Origin: Actinomycetes bacterium | GTDB taxonomy: Bacteria; Actinomycetota; CALGFH01 | NCBI GenBank assembly: GCA_036000965.1 | Contig: DASYUT010000208.1 | Coordinates: forward strand, 1-50,577 | Reading direction: 5' to 3' | DNA: 50,577 nucleotides | Translations under genes and position numbers: made by a program | The notes under the pieces: generated by a model | The model's input: only the letters and a program-made list of their open reading frames with translations | Told to the model about the DNA's origin: nothing | Databases searched by the model: none | Shown: positions 33,281-41,126 of the stretch, one piece after another | Position numbering within the stretch: the stretch's first letter is position 1 | How the letters are laid out: every line of letters starts with the position of its first letter

Positions 33281-34741
33281 TCACCGCCCGTCAGCGACCA
33301 CGGGCAGGTGTTCGGCAGCTCCGGAATCCCGCTCCTGCGCTTCGAAATGGCGTTGGCACAAACGCTGCCGCCGTGCGTCCCACACCATGTACGTTCCGAG
33401 GATGAGCTGGACGACGCTGCGCACGAGGCCCTCCCATCTATCACGGAGCCAGATGTAGGCCAACGACGTTTGCGCAACGCCATGACGCACGGTTCGCGAC
33501 AGGCGATCAGGGCGGTCGTCTCGGCGTTGCGCAAACGTCGTTGGCGGCGCGAGGCAGGGACCGTGTGGTCCGTCCCGCGGCACAAGCAGGCACGGCCCGC
33601 GGTTCGGCATCGAGCGGGTGTGCGACGCCGACGAGTACAACACGAAGCGCCGCAGCGTCTCGCGCGCCGCAACGCGCATGGTGATCGGTGCCAGCCGCCA
33701 CGCCGGACACGGGCGGTTGGAGGCGACGCCGAACGGGATGTGGTTGGCATCCCGTGCGGAAAGCGTCTCCCACCGCGAGGGGTCGAAGCGGTCAGGGTCG
33801 TCGAAGCCCACGCGCTGGAACGCAGGGTAGTTGAAGCACAGCACCGAACCCGCCGGGAGGGTGACGCCATCGCTCGCGGCGATCTCCCCGGTCGTGATGC
33901 GGTGGGCGACCCCGAAGAGCGGGTAGAGGCGGAACGTCTCCTCGATGACCTGGTCAAGGTAGCGGTCGTCGCGCAAGGCCCGGGCCTGTGTCTCGGGGTG
34001 CTGTGCCAGGACCATGAGCAGGTGGGCCATGGCCTCGGACGTCTGCACGATCGCGGTGTTGAAGAATGTGCCCTGCAGGTAGAGGGCGCGCTCCCGGGTC
34101 GACAGGCCCGAGGGAAGCTCGTGGGGCAGGCCGCCGGCTTCGAGCCGGTCGATGAGAAACCGGGTCAGACGGTCCCGCCGGTCCATGTGCCGCAGCCCGC
34201 AGCTATTGAGCGCAGTCACGACGTCGTCGGCGTTGCCGACGATGAGCGCGCGTGCCTGGGGCGGGCATCGCTCCCCGAAGACGACCTCGTAGTAGAACTC
34301 GGCCCATACTGGCATCATGAGGTCGCGGAGCCGTACGAGCCGGGCACCGCGGATCCTGCCGAGCGCCTGAGCCGAGCATCGCGCCGCCAACGTCTCGGCT
34401 TCGGTGCGAGGCACGGCGAGGATGCGCCGGGTGGTGCGGGCGATCTCCTCGTAGCGGTCCCCCGGCTCGAGATGCTCCTGATGGATCTCGGCACCCGGTG
34501 ACAGCCAGTACCAGAACAGGTCCGACAGGCCGGCGCCCCGGCTGCGCCCGTTCGCCGCCGGGTGGGAGTAGACCTCCTTGAAGTGGTCGGCGTCGACGAG
34601 GTCGCCGGGGATGGGAATCCCCTCGTCGCCGTTGCTGTGGGCGAAGACGCGCATGCGCAGCGCGACGATCCCCTTCGGCAGCCACAATGGGAGGCTCGCC
34701 ATCAAGAGCATGCACGTGATCAGAACGAGCACCGCTGGCAC
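33281..34741 (-). CDS. Cytochrome P450, atypical active-site signature, extended C-terminus
   Basis: 486 residues. An N-terminal hydrophobic helix (about 3-27) suggests membrane association, unusual among bacterial P450s. The ExxR motif is EETFR (267-271). The heme loop PFGVASNRPCPAW has Cys345 but is one residue longer than FGxGxRxCxG and lacks the last Gly. Helix I (FFNTAIVQTSEAM, about 226-238) lacks the usual acid-Thr pair. Such changes recall P450s using peroxide substrates or acting as isomerases (CYP74/CYP8-like), but this is inference. Typical P450s would end near residue 393; here about 90 extra residues follow, beginning within a 23-bp inverted repeat. GTG 34741 has GGAGG 5 bases upstream and overlaps the hydroxy-acid oxidase gene by 22 bases. 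It is the last gene of the cluster. Confidence 0.85.
   Translation of the reverse strand: MPAVLVLITCMLLMASLPLWLPKGIVALRMRVFAHSNGDEGIPIPGDLVDADHFKEVYSHPAANGRSRGAGLSDLFWYWLSPGAEIHQEHLEPGDRYEEIARTTRRILAVPRTEAETLAARCSAQALGRIRGARLVRLRDLMMPVWAEFYYEVVFGERCPPQARALIVGNADDVVTALNSCGLRHMDRRDRLTRFLIDRLEAGGLPHELPSGLSTRERALYLQGTFFNTAIVQTSEAMAHLLMVLAQHPETQARALRDDRYLDQVIEETFRLYPLFGVAHRITTGEIAASDGVTLPAGSVLCFNYPAFQRVGFDDPDRFDPSRWETLSARDANHIPFGVASNRPCPAWRLAPITMRVAARETLRRFVLYSSASHTRSMPNRGPCLLVPRDGPHGPCLAPPTTFAQRRDDRPDRLSRTVRHGVAQTSLAYIWLRDRWEGLVRSVVQLILGTYMVWDARRQRLCQRHFEAQERDSGAAEHLPVVADGR
33459..33545. repeat. 23-bp perfect inverted repeat inside the P450 3' end
   Basis: Left arm 33459-33481 and right arm 33523-33545 are exact reverse complements (the core reads AACGACGTTTGCGCAACGCC on the left) around a 41-base centre. 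It lies in the codons for residues 400-428 of the P450, after the point where P450s usually end. It could be a tiny mobile-element end pair, an invertible segment or a large hairpin. Confidence 0.85.
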
Positions 34742-35763
34742 GGCTTCCTCCAGATGAGATCGGGGCTCACGTCGCGCGGCGAGCGGCAGCCGCACAGGGC
34801 CAGAGCAAGGTCGAACTCGGTACGGAGCATGTCCAGCACCCGCGCGATGCCGTCTTCGCCGTCCACCGCGAGCCCCCAGAGGATGGGACGCCCGATCGCG
34901 ACGGCGTCCGCGCCGAGCGCCAAGGCCTTGAGGACATCGGTGCCGCGTCGGACCCCGCCGTCGAGCAGCAGCGGAACGGCCCCTACGACGGCGTCGGCGA
35001 CCTGTGGCAGCAGCTCGATCGTGGCCGGCACGGTGTCGAGCTGGCGTCCGCCGTGGTTCGAGACGGCGAGCGCGTCGATGCCGCGGTCAACCGCGAGCCG
35101 CGCGTCCTGCGGGTGGACGACGCCCTTGAGCACGATCGGCAGCGCGGTGACCGACCGCAGCCAGTCGATGTGGTCCCACGACAGATCGGACCGGAAGGCG
35201 ATGGACCGTCCGTCCATGTGGGCGCAGGCCATCCCGGGTGGCAGATCGAGGAAGCCGTTGCGCAGGTCCCGCTCGCGGCGGCCGAACACCGGCGAGTCCA
35301 CGGACACCACCAACGCCGCGCAGCCCACCGCCTCGGCACGCCGGACGAGACGCTCGGTGAAGCCGAGGTCGGGCTGGACGTAGAGCTGGAACCACAGGTC
35401 GGCGCCGGTCTCGACGAGCTCCTCGATCGCGACCGTCGACGCCATGCTGACGACCATGATCACGCCGGCCTTCGCCGCGGCCCGCGCGGTTGCCAGCTCA
35501 CCGCCGGGATGGGCGAGCCGGTGGAACGCGGTCGGCGCGACGATGACGGGCAGGGCTGCGCGGCGGCCCAGCAGGGTGACACCCAGTTCCCGTGTCCGGC
35601 TGCCGCGCAGCACGCGTGGCACCAGGCCGATCTGGGCGAATGCAGCCTCGTTCGCCCGCACCGTGACCTCGTCCCCAGCGCCGCCCGCGAAAAAGTCGTA
35701 GACGGCGGGGTCGAGGCGGCGGCGCGCCTCCTCCTCGATCTCCCGCAACGAAAGGGATTCCAT
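34720..35763 (-). CDS. FMN-dependent alpha-hydroxy-acid oxidase/dehydrogenase
   Basis: 347 residues of the glycolate oxidase/lactate oxidase/mandelate dehydrogenase family, oxidising a 2-hydroxy acid to the 2-oxo acid with FMN. The catalytic centre VSNHGGRQLD contains the base His237 and Arg240; FMN-binding Lys213 is in VLKGV, the phosphate loop in LLDGGVRRGTDV and IGRP, and FQLYVQ carries the active-site Tyr. ATG 35763 starts 5 bases after the flavoprotein stop, giving MESLSLREIEEEARRRL, a normal N-terminus. The gene order (transporter, flavoprotein, this, P450) suggests it oxidises an intermediate of the same pathway, though the substrate is unknown. It is distinct from mycofactocin MftD by context, as no mft genes are present. 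Confidence 0.92.
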   Translation of the reverse strand: MESLSLREIEEEARRRLDPAVYDFFAGGAGDEVTVRANEAAFAQIGLVPRVLRGSRTRELGVTLLGRRAALPVIVAPTAFHRLAHPGGELATARAAAKAGVIMVVSMASTVAIEELVETGADLWFQLYVQPDLGFTERLVRRAEAVGCAALVVSVDSPVFGRRERDLRNGFLDLPPGMACAHMDGRSIAFRSDLSWDHIDWLRSVTALPIVLKGVVHPQDARLAVDRGIDALAVSNHGGRQLDTVPATIELLPQVADAVVGAVPLLLDGGVRRGTDVLKALALGADAVAIGRPILWGLAVDGEDGIARVLDMLRTEFDLALALCGCRSPRDVSPDLIWRKPCQRCSF

Positions 35764-35768
35764 GGCAC

Positions 35769-37310
35769 TCAGGCAGGGACCCGGCCCATCTCGCGGGCGA
35801 GGAAGGCTTGCAGCGGTTCCCGGTGCACGGTCTCGTCGGTCCACTCGTTCTCGAGGTTCTCCGTCACGTGGTGCTCCGCGACGAATTCCCCGAGCCGGTA
35901 AGCCCGGACGATCGGGTGCAGGTAGCGGCCCTTCGCCGCGAGCTCCGCATCGGACTGGGCGATGCGGCCCACCGAGATGTCGAACGGGTCGAACCGGTCG
36001 TGATCGGGGCCGTATTCCAGCGTGACCGTGACGTAGTTGCCGGTGTAGTTGGCCAGCACGTAGTCAACGGGCAGCTCCTCGTAGTGGCGTGCGGTCCTGT
36101 CCGGGTCGAGCGTGACCAGGTCGCAGAGGAAGCCGAACTGCTGCCACAGGGCCGAGGTCCGGTTGACCCGGGTGATCACGGCGTCCGCCAGCGCCCGTGG
36201 CTCGGCGGGGAGGCACCGATGGGGCCACTCCACCCCGTCGTACTTGCATTCCAGCATGCGGTGCAGAGCCCGGATCCCGTAACGGAAGCCGTGGATGAAC
36301 CCGCCTGTCGACCGCTTGAAGTCGCGGACCTGCATGAGCGTCCCGGCGAAGTAGAGCCCTGGGACGTTGACCGACTCCCACTCGGGCGTCTGCGCGGGAA
36401 AGCGGTCATCGATGACCAGCTCGGGACGGCAGGCCGGATCGAAGATCGAAGGATCGAACCGGAAGCCTGTGCACACGATCACCCGGTCGTAGGGGATGTC
36501 CTTGGTGACCTCGTTCGCCCGCGCGAAGCTCACGGTGACCAGATAGGAGCCGTCCCGGCGTTCGATGCGCTGGATCGTCCCGTCGAGGAGCGCGTTCTGC
36601 GACTTGAGCTGATAGGTATCGAGCAGGTTGTTGTTGACCGCGCGCAGATGCCCCACGTAGTGGGTCCGCCACGCCATCCGGATGGACTCCGGGCCCGCGA
36701 CGTGGATCACTGCCGCCGTCTCGATCAGGTTGTCCGCGGTCTCGAACCCGGAATTGCCCTTGCCGATGACCAGCACCCGCTGGTCCACGAAGTCACCGGG
36801 ATCCACCGAGACGGTGCCGTACTGCTCCGCGGTCTCGATACCGGGGATCGGTGGAACGTACGGCGCCGAGAATCCGGTCGCCACGACCAACCGCCTCGCT
36901 GCATAGGCCCGTCCGTTCTCGTCGGTCACGCGGAAGGCCCCGTCCTCGCGGTTGACGCGGACGACCCGGGTGCCGTAGCGGACGCGCAGGCGGAAAGCGC
37001 CGGCGAAATCGGCCAGATACCGCACCATGTCGTCGGCGTCGGGGAGGTAGCGGCCGGTGTAGCGGGTGAAGAGCAGGTGCGGGTCGTCAGACAGCAGCGA
37101 ATTCCAGTCCATGCGCAGGTTGAGCCCGGGGTCGTCCCAGCCGGTGTGCGGCTTGTTGATCGAGATCAGACGCCGGTGCCGCGGGAACCTGCTGAAGAAC
37201 GTTCCTGGCGCCCGCCCGGCCTCAAGGATCAGGTAGTCGCGTCCTGCTCGCTCCAGGAAGTACCCGAGCTGCAGCCCCGCTGGACCCGCGCCGATCACCA
37301 GATAGTCCAT
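35769..37310 (-). CDS. FAD-dependent oxidoreductase, FOXRED2-like flavin monooxygenase
   Basis: 513 residues with two nucleotide-binding folds: FAD motif DYLVIGAGPAGLQLGYFLE at the start and NADPH motif VLVIGKGNSGFETADN near 165-180. From memory the sequence follows human FOXRED2/ERFAD and its bacterial relatives closely: PGTFFSRFPRHRRLISINK, LRMDWNSLLSDDPHLLF, HYVGHLRAVNNNLLDTYQLK and STGGFIHGFRYGIRALHRML. FOXRED2 is an ER flavoprotein; the bacterial function is not defined, but a monooxygenase-like or other NAD(P)H-using redox role fits. ATG 37310 is preceded by GGAGGA at 7 bases. The same frame is open through the MFS gene upstream with no stop, so a fusion protein is also possible. It ends 5 bases before the hydroxy-acid oxidase start. 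Confidence 0.85.
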   Translation of the reverse strand: MDYLVIGAGPAGLQLGYFLERAGRDYLILEAGRAPGTFFSRFPRHRRLISINKPHTGWDDPGLNLRMDWNSLLSDDPHLLFTRYTGRYLPDADDMVRYLADFAGAFRLRVRYGTRVVRVNREDGAFRVTDENGRAYAARRLVVATGFSAPYVPPIPGIETAEQYGTVSVDPGDFVDQRVLVIGKGNSGFETADNLIETAAVIHVAGPESIRMAWRTHYVGHLRAVNNNLLDTYQLKSQNALLDGTIQRIERRDGSYLVTVSFARANEVTKDIPYDRVIVCTGFRFDPSIFDPACRPELVIDDRFPAQTPEWESVNVPGLYFAGTLMQVRDFKRSTGGFIHGFRYGIRALHRMLECKYDGVEWPHRCLPAEPRALADAVITRVNRTSALWQQFGFLCDLVTLDPDRTARHYEELPVDYVLANYTGNYVTVTLEYGPDHDRFDPFDISVGRIAQSDAELAAKGRYLHPIVRAYRLGEFVAEHHVTENLENEWTDETVHREPLQAFLAREMGRVPA

Positions 37311-38935
37311 GGGTCTTCCTCCAGACATGGTACGAGCGGTGTCCCGCGACGCACGAGCGGCCAGCTCAATCGCGGTGATCTCCTCCAGCCGCCGACGGCG
37401 GGTCTCGACCCCGTAGCGGGCGACTGCCGAGGCGGCGAGCGCGGTCGGGATGGCACCGAGCACCGCGGCTCCGGTCAGGCTGGGTGGGGCCAGCCCGATC
37501 ACGACGACGCTCACGCCCAGCAGCCCGCCCGCGCGAGCGCAGGCTCCCGCCAGGCCGGTCCCCCGGGCTCGGACGCGTGTCGGGTACACCTCCGAGCTGT
37601 ACGGCGTCAGCACGGCGAGGATGGAGTTTGTGCCCACCAGCAGGAGCACGATGAGCGCCTGGAGCACGTATGGGTGGTCTCCCACCCGCCGCCCCAGCGC
37701 AACGAAGGCGAGGAGCGTGGCCGAGGTGAGCAGGGCGACGCCGATCATCGTCCGCCTGCTGCTCCAGAAGCCATACAGCAACGCCACCGCGAACACGGCG
37801 GGGAACCCGATGATGGCGGCGCCGGCGAGCAGGCGCTCGGACGCGCCGGTCTCCAGTCCCAGCTGGCGCAGGTTGGTGGGCAGCCACAGCAGGAACCTGC
37901 TGTTCACCAGGCCCCAGGCGAGGCCGAAGAGCGCGACCGCGGTCGTCAGACCGCCGAACGGCCTTCGGAGAAGCTGCGCGTACCGGCCCGGCTCCTCCTC
38001 GGAGCGAGGCGCCGGATCCTCACGCACGAGGCGGGCGCCGAAGCGCGCCATCACCGCCTCCGCCTCGGCGGTGCGGCCGGAGGCGAGCAGGAACCGGGGC
38101 GACTCGGGAATCCAACGGTTGAGCAGGATGAGGAGCACGCCCGTCGGCAGCCCGATCAGCCAGAGGACACGCCAGCCGAACCGCGGCTCCAGCGTGGAGG
38201 CAAGGAGGCTCGTGACGACGTACGCCCCCGCCACGTCGCCACCGATCAGCACCATCAGCCAGCTGCGGTGCCGGGCGGGGATGATCTCGGCCAGCAGGGC
38301 GAACGCGATGGGCAGCATCCCGCCGACCGCCGCGCCCATGAGGAAGCACATGAACAGGTTCCAGCCGAACGCGGGCATCGCGCCGCAGATGGACGTGGCG
38401 ATGAACATGACGCCGGCGAGCAGGATCGACGCCCGCCTGCCGATGCGGTCACCCAGCCAGCCCCATCCGGCGGAGCCGAGCACCATTCCGACGAGCGCGC
38501 ACAGCGGCAACAAGGCCACGGGCACCTGACCCTGCGGGTTCAGCGGCGACTTCAGGCCGTACTCCTGGGCCATGCCGGGCACCACGAACGCCAGCGTGGT
38601 CGGCTTCATGACGTCGATGGTCACGGCGACGGCCATGACGGCGAGGAGCGCCAGGTGGGCGCGCCGGATCGGGGCATCGTCCAACGCGGCCACCCGCACC
38701 CCGGCGACCCGATCCGGACAGGCCCGGCGCCCCGCGCCACCAGTCCATACCCCGACAACGCGATGCCCACGACGATGAGGCCCATGCCCGCCTTCATCGA
38801 GGGATCCATCGGCATCCCGGCCAGCTGATAGCCCATGCCACGTGCACCGACGTACATGGGGAGATGCAGGACCACACCCGCGCTCACCGCGGCGATTCCG
38901 AACCAGAACGCTCGGCGATGAGCGAAAGCGATCAT
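37311..38935 (-). CDS. MFS transporter, interrupted by a -1 frameshift and running into the flavoprotein frame
   Basis: Sugar-porter/aromatic-acid type major facilitator. The normal N-terminus (MIAFAHRRAFWFGIAAVSAG, then HLPMYVGARGMGYQLAGMPMD) begins at ATG 38935 in one frame. From about 38,720-38,700 the protein continues (VRVAALDDAPIRRAHLALL) in the frame one base back, so a 1-base deletion, a sequencing error or a programmed shift is needed. The rest has 10-11 helices with GDRIGRRASILLAG (MFS loop 2-3) and PESPRFLLASGR (sugar-porter type). No stop codon separates its end (TRRRRLEEITAIELAARA) from the flavoprotein start. It is the likely importer or exporter for the oxidative cluster. Confidence 0.7.
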
Positions 38936-38972
38936 CGGGCGGGCCCCCTGAGGTCGCGGACAGCCTCACAGG

Positions 38973-38978
38973 GTTATA
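38973..38978 (-). promoter_or_regulatory. -10 candidate (TATAAC) for the MFS/oxidase cluster
   Basis: On the minus strand TATAAC occurs 37 bases before the MFS ATG in a locally A/T-richer stretch, and a GGGGG run about 7 bases before the ATG can serve as ribosome site. The -35 is not clear. Confidence 0.35.
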
Positions 38979-39098
38979 CGGGAATGACCGGGCAGGGGAT
39001 TCGCGAAGGATCACACGGTTGCTGGGACGCGGCTGGCCCGCAAGAACTGCTCAGACGGCTGCCGCAAGCGCCCGGCCGCCAGGCCGCCCGGGACGGCC

Positions 39099-39124
39099 GA
39101 GGGGCCGCCAGACGGCGGCCCCTC
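39099..39124 (-). terminator. Strong hairpin terminator after the binding-protein gene
   Basis: Perfect 11-bp stem GAGGGGCCGCC/GGCGGCCCCTC with a 4-nt loop, 51 bases downstream of the solute-binding-protein stop on the minus strand. No T-run. It should insulate the MFS cluster promoter that lies just beyond. Confidence 0.75.
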
Positions 39125-39175
39125 CGTGCCCTCGTGCCTTGCCTGCTTCAGGCGTCCCGGTCACGCATGGGCCGG

Positions 39176-40921
39176 CTACGGAGTGTTCGGGTTGAGCCAG
39201 AGAGCGGTCAGGTCGGGCTGGGCGTACCAGGGCGTGAAGGCCCAGTTCTTGGTCCTCTCCGACCAGAAGGCCGGGCTCTTGTCGTAGATGTAGGGCACCC
39301 AGACTGCGTCCTGCATGATCCGCTTGTCGATGGCCGTCCAGAGCGCGCCTCGCTTGGCCTTGTCGGGCTCGGCCAGGGCCTGGTCGATCATCGAGTTGAC
39401 CTCGGGGTTGTCGTACTCCGGGTAGTTCTGGTTGCCCGACGGCAGGATCGAGCGGCCGTCGAAGTTGGGCACGATGAACGACCGGGTCCCGTCACCTGCG
39501 AAGTCCGGACACCAGCCGGCGTTGCCGATCTGGTGCTCGAGCCGCTTGGCCGGGATCTGGAGCTGGTCGGTGTAGTGCGCCGAGTTGGTGAGCTGGCGCA
39601 CCGTCAGCTTGATCCCGACCCGGGCCAGCGCCGCCTGCACCACGGTGTCGACCTGCTTGCTCGCGCCGGTGTTCACGCCCACGTAGCCGAGGGTGAGCCC
39701 GTTGGGGTAGCCGGCCTCGGCCAGCAGCTGCTTGGCCTTGGCCGGGTCGCCCTGGTTGTTCGGGGTCGGGTAGAGGTCGTACTTCTGGTAGCCGAGCAGG
39801 GTCGGGGTCAGGATCGTGGAGGCCGGGTCACCGGCGAACGTGCCGCCCCTGGCCCGCTGGGTGGCGACCTTGTCGACGGCGTACTCGATGGCCTGGCGCA
39901 CCTTCAGGTTCGAGATCGCCCCCGCCTTCGGGCTGGCCCCGAGCGACAGGTAGCGGATGCAGCCGCTGATCGGGTCGGCGAACTGCTGCTTGAGCTTCGG
40001 GTCGGTGGCCAGCCGCTGCAGCTGGGAGTTGGGCGGCTGGGTGTCGAGGGAGAGGTCGGCGTCGCCGCGCTCGATGAGCTGCTGGATCGCGTCGCTCTCG
40101 AGGCCCTCGCGGACGGTGATCGATTCGACCCACGCCTTGCGCAGCGGGTCGGTGGCCGGGTCCCAGTTGGTGTTGCGCACCAGCTCGATCGACTTGTTGG
40201 GCACGTACTCCTTGAGGGTGTACGGGCCGGAGCCGACCATGTGCTTGGAGTAGTCGCTGCCCACCTTGTACTTGGACGCGTACTCCTTGGGCACCGGCGC
40301 GAAGAACGGCTGGAACAGCACGGACAGGAAGTCCGGGGCCGGCTTGTCCAGGGTGATCGTGAGGGTGTCGCCGCTGGCCACGATGCCCGAGATCGTCTTG
40401 GCCTTGCCGTCGCCGAAGTCCTTGGCTCCCTTGATCAGGTTGCCGTAGCTCTGGCCGCCGGACGGGGTTGCCTTGTCGTACAGGCGCTCGACCGCGGTGA
40501 CGAAGTCCTCGGCGGTGACCTCCCGGTTGACCGGCGGGGCATACTTCACGCCCTTGCGGATCTTGAACGTGAACACCTTGTTGTCCGGCGACACTTCGGC
40601 CGGGCCGTCGGACAGGTCGGGCACCGGGGTGAACTCGTCGGGGGTGCCCTTCTTGGTGATGTCGAACGAGTAGAGCCCACGCGCGTAGGTCCGCTGCAGG
40701 GCCGCGGTGACCGTGTAGTAGCCGTTGGCCGTGTCGAGGTAGTCGACGTCGGCGGCGTTCACGATCCGCAGGGTGCCGCCCCGCACGGGCTTGCCGTCGG
40801 AGCCGCCGCCGCTGCTGCCACCCCCTCCTCCTCCGTCGCCACCGCAGGCGCCCGCCAGCAGCGCGACTGTGGCCAGTAGCACGGTGGCCTGCGCGGCTCT
40901 GCTCCGTCGTATCCGTGTCAC
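39176..40921 (-). CDS. ABC transporter substrate-binding lipoprotein (oligopeptide/family 5)
   Basis: 581 residues. The signal VTRIRRSRAAQATVLLATVALLAGAC has a lipobox LAGAC and is followed by a Gly/Ser linker, so it is a membrane-anchored lipoprotein. The family 5 fold shows GGTLRIVNAADVDYLDTA, RTYARGLYSFD, KVFTFKIRKGVKY (classic family 5 signature), EVTAEDFVTAVERL, MVGSGPYTLKEY and KVRQAIEYAVDK. It is likely to bind peptides or similar ligands. No permease or ATPase genes of this system are next to it, so it must work with subunits encoded elsewhere or act as a stand-alone binding or sensing protein. GTG 40921 has AGGAGG 10 bases upstream. It is divergent from the nitroreductase gene across a repeat array. 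Confidence 0.9.
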   Translation of the reverse strand: MTRIRRSRAAQATVLLATVALLAGACGGDGGGGGGSSGGGSDGKPVRGGTLRIVNAADVDYLDTANGYYTVTAALQRTYARGLYSFDITKKGTPDEFTPVPDLSDGPAEVSPDNKVFTFKIRKGVKYAPPVNREVTAEDFVTAVERLYDKATPSGGQSYGNLIKGAKDFGDGKAKTISGIVASGDTLTITLDKPAPDFLSVLFQPFFAPVPKEYASKYKVGSDYSKHMVGSGPYTLKEYVPNKSIELVRNTNWDPATDPLRKAWVESITVREGLESDAIQQLIERGDADLSLDTQPPNSQLQRLATDPKLKQQFADPISGCIRYLSLGASPKAGAISNLKVRQAIEYAVDKVATQRARGGTFAGDPASTILTPTLLGYQKYDLYPTPNNQGDPAKAKQLLAEAGYPNGLTLGYVGVNTGASKQVDTVVQAALARVGIKLTVRQLTNSAHYTDQLQIPAKRLEHQIGNAGWCPDFAGDGTRSFIVPNFDGRSILPSGNQNYPEYDNPEVNSMIDQALAEPDKAKRGALWTAIDKRIMQDAVWVPYIYDKSPAFWSERTKNWAFTPWYAQPDLTALWLNPNTP

Positions 40922-41036
40922 GTTCCCACCACCTCCTGGCGCGCCGCCACGCCGCGGCGCCCGAGAACACGGCCATCTCAGCCGCGCCGCATGAGAGGCC
41001 CCTGAGAATTCCATTCGGATCCCGTGAGAGCCGACC

Positions 41037-41100
41037 GCTCGGGTGTGGGAGCCGGCCGCTTGGGGTGTGGGAGCCGCCTGCTCGGGGTGTGGGAGCCGGC
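41037..41100. repeat. Three 22-bp repeats in the divergent promoter region
   Basis: Three copies of GCTCGGGGTGTGGGAGCC plus a short variable end (41037, 41058, 41080), and a decayed fourth (GCCCGGGGCGTGCGGGACG). They lie between the divergent binding-protein and nitroreductase genes, so they may also affect promoter spacing. Confidence 0.8.
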
Positions 41101-41126
41101 GCCCGGGGCGTGCGGGACGTGTAGGA

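Noticed and set aside
34720-35763. Mycofactocin system (MftD-like oxidase)
   Set aside because: No mftA precursor, mftC radical SAM enzyme or other mft genes are nearby; the family resemblance alone is not enough.
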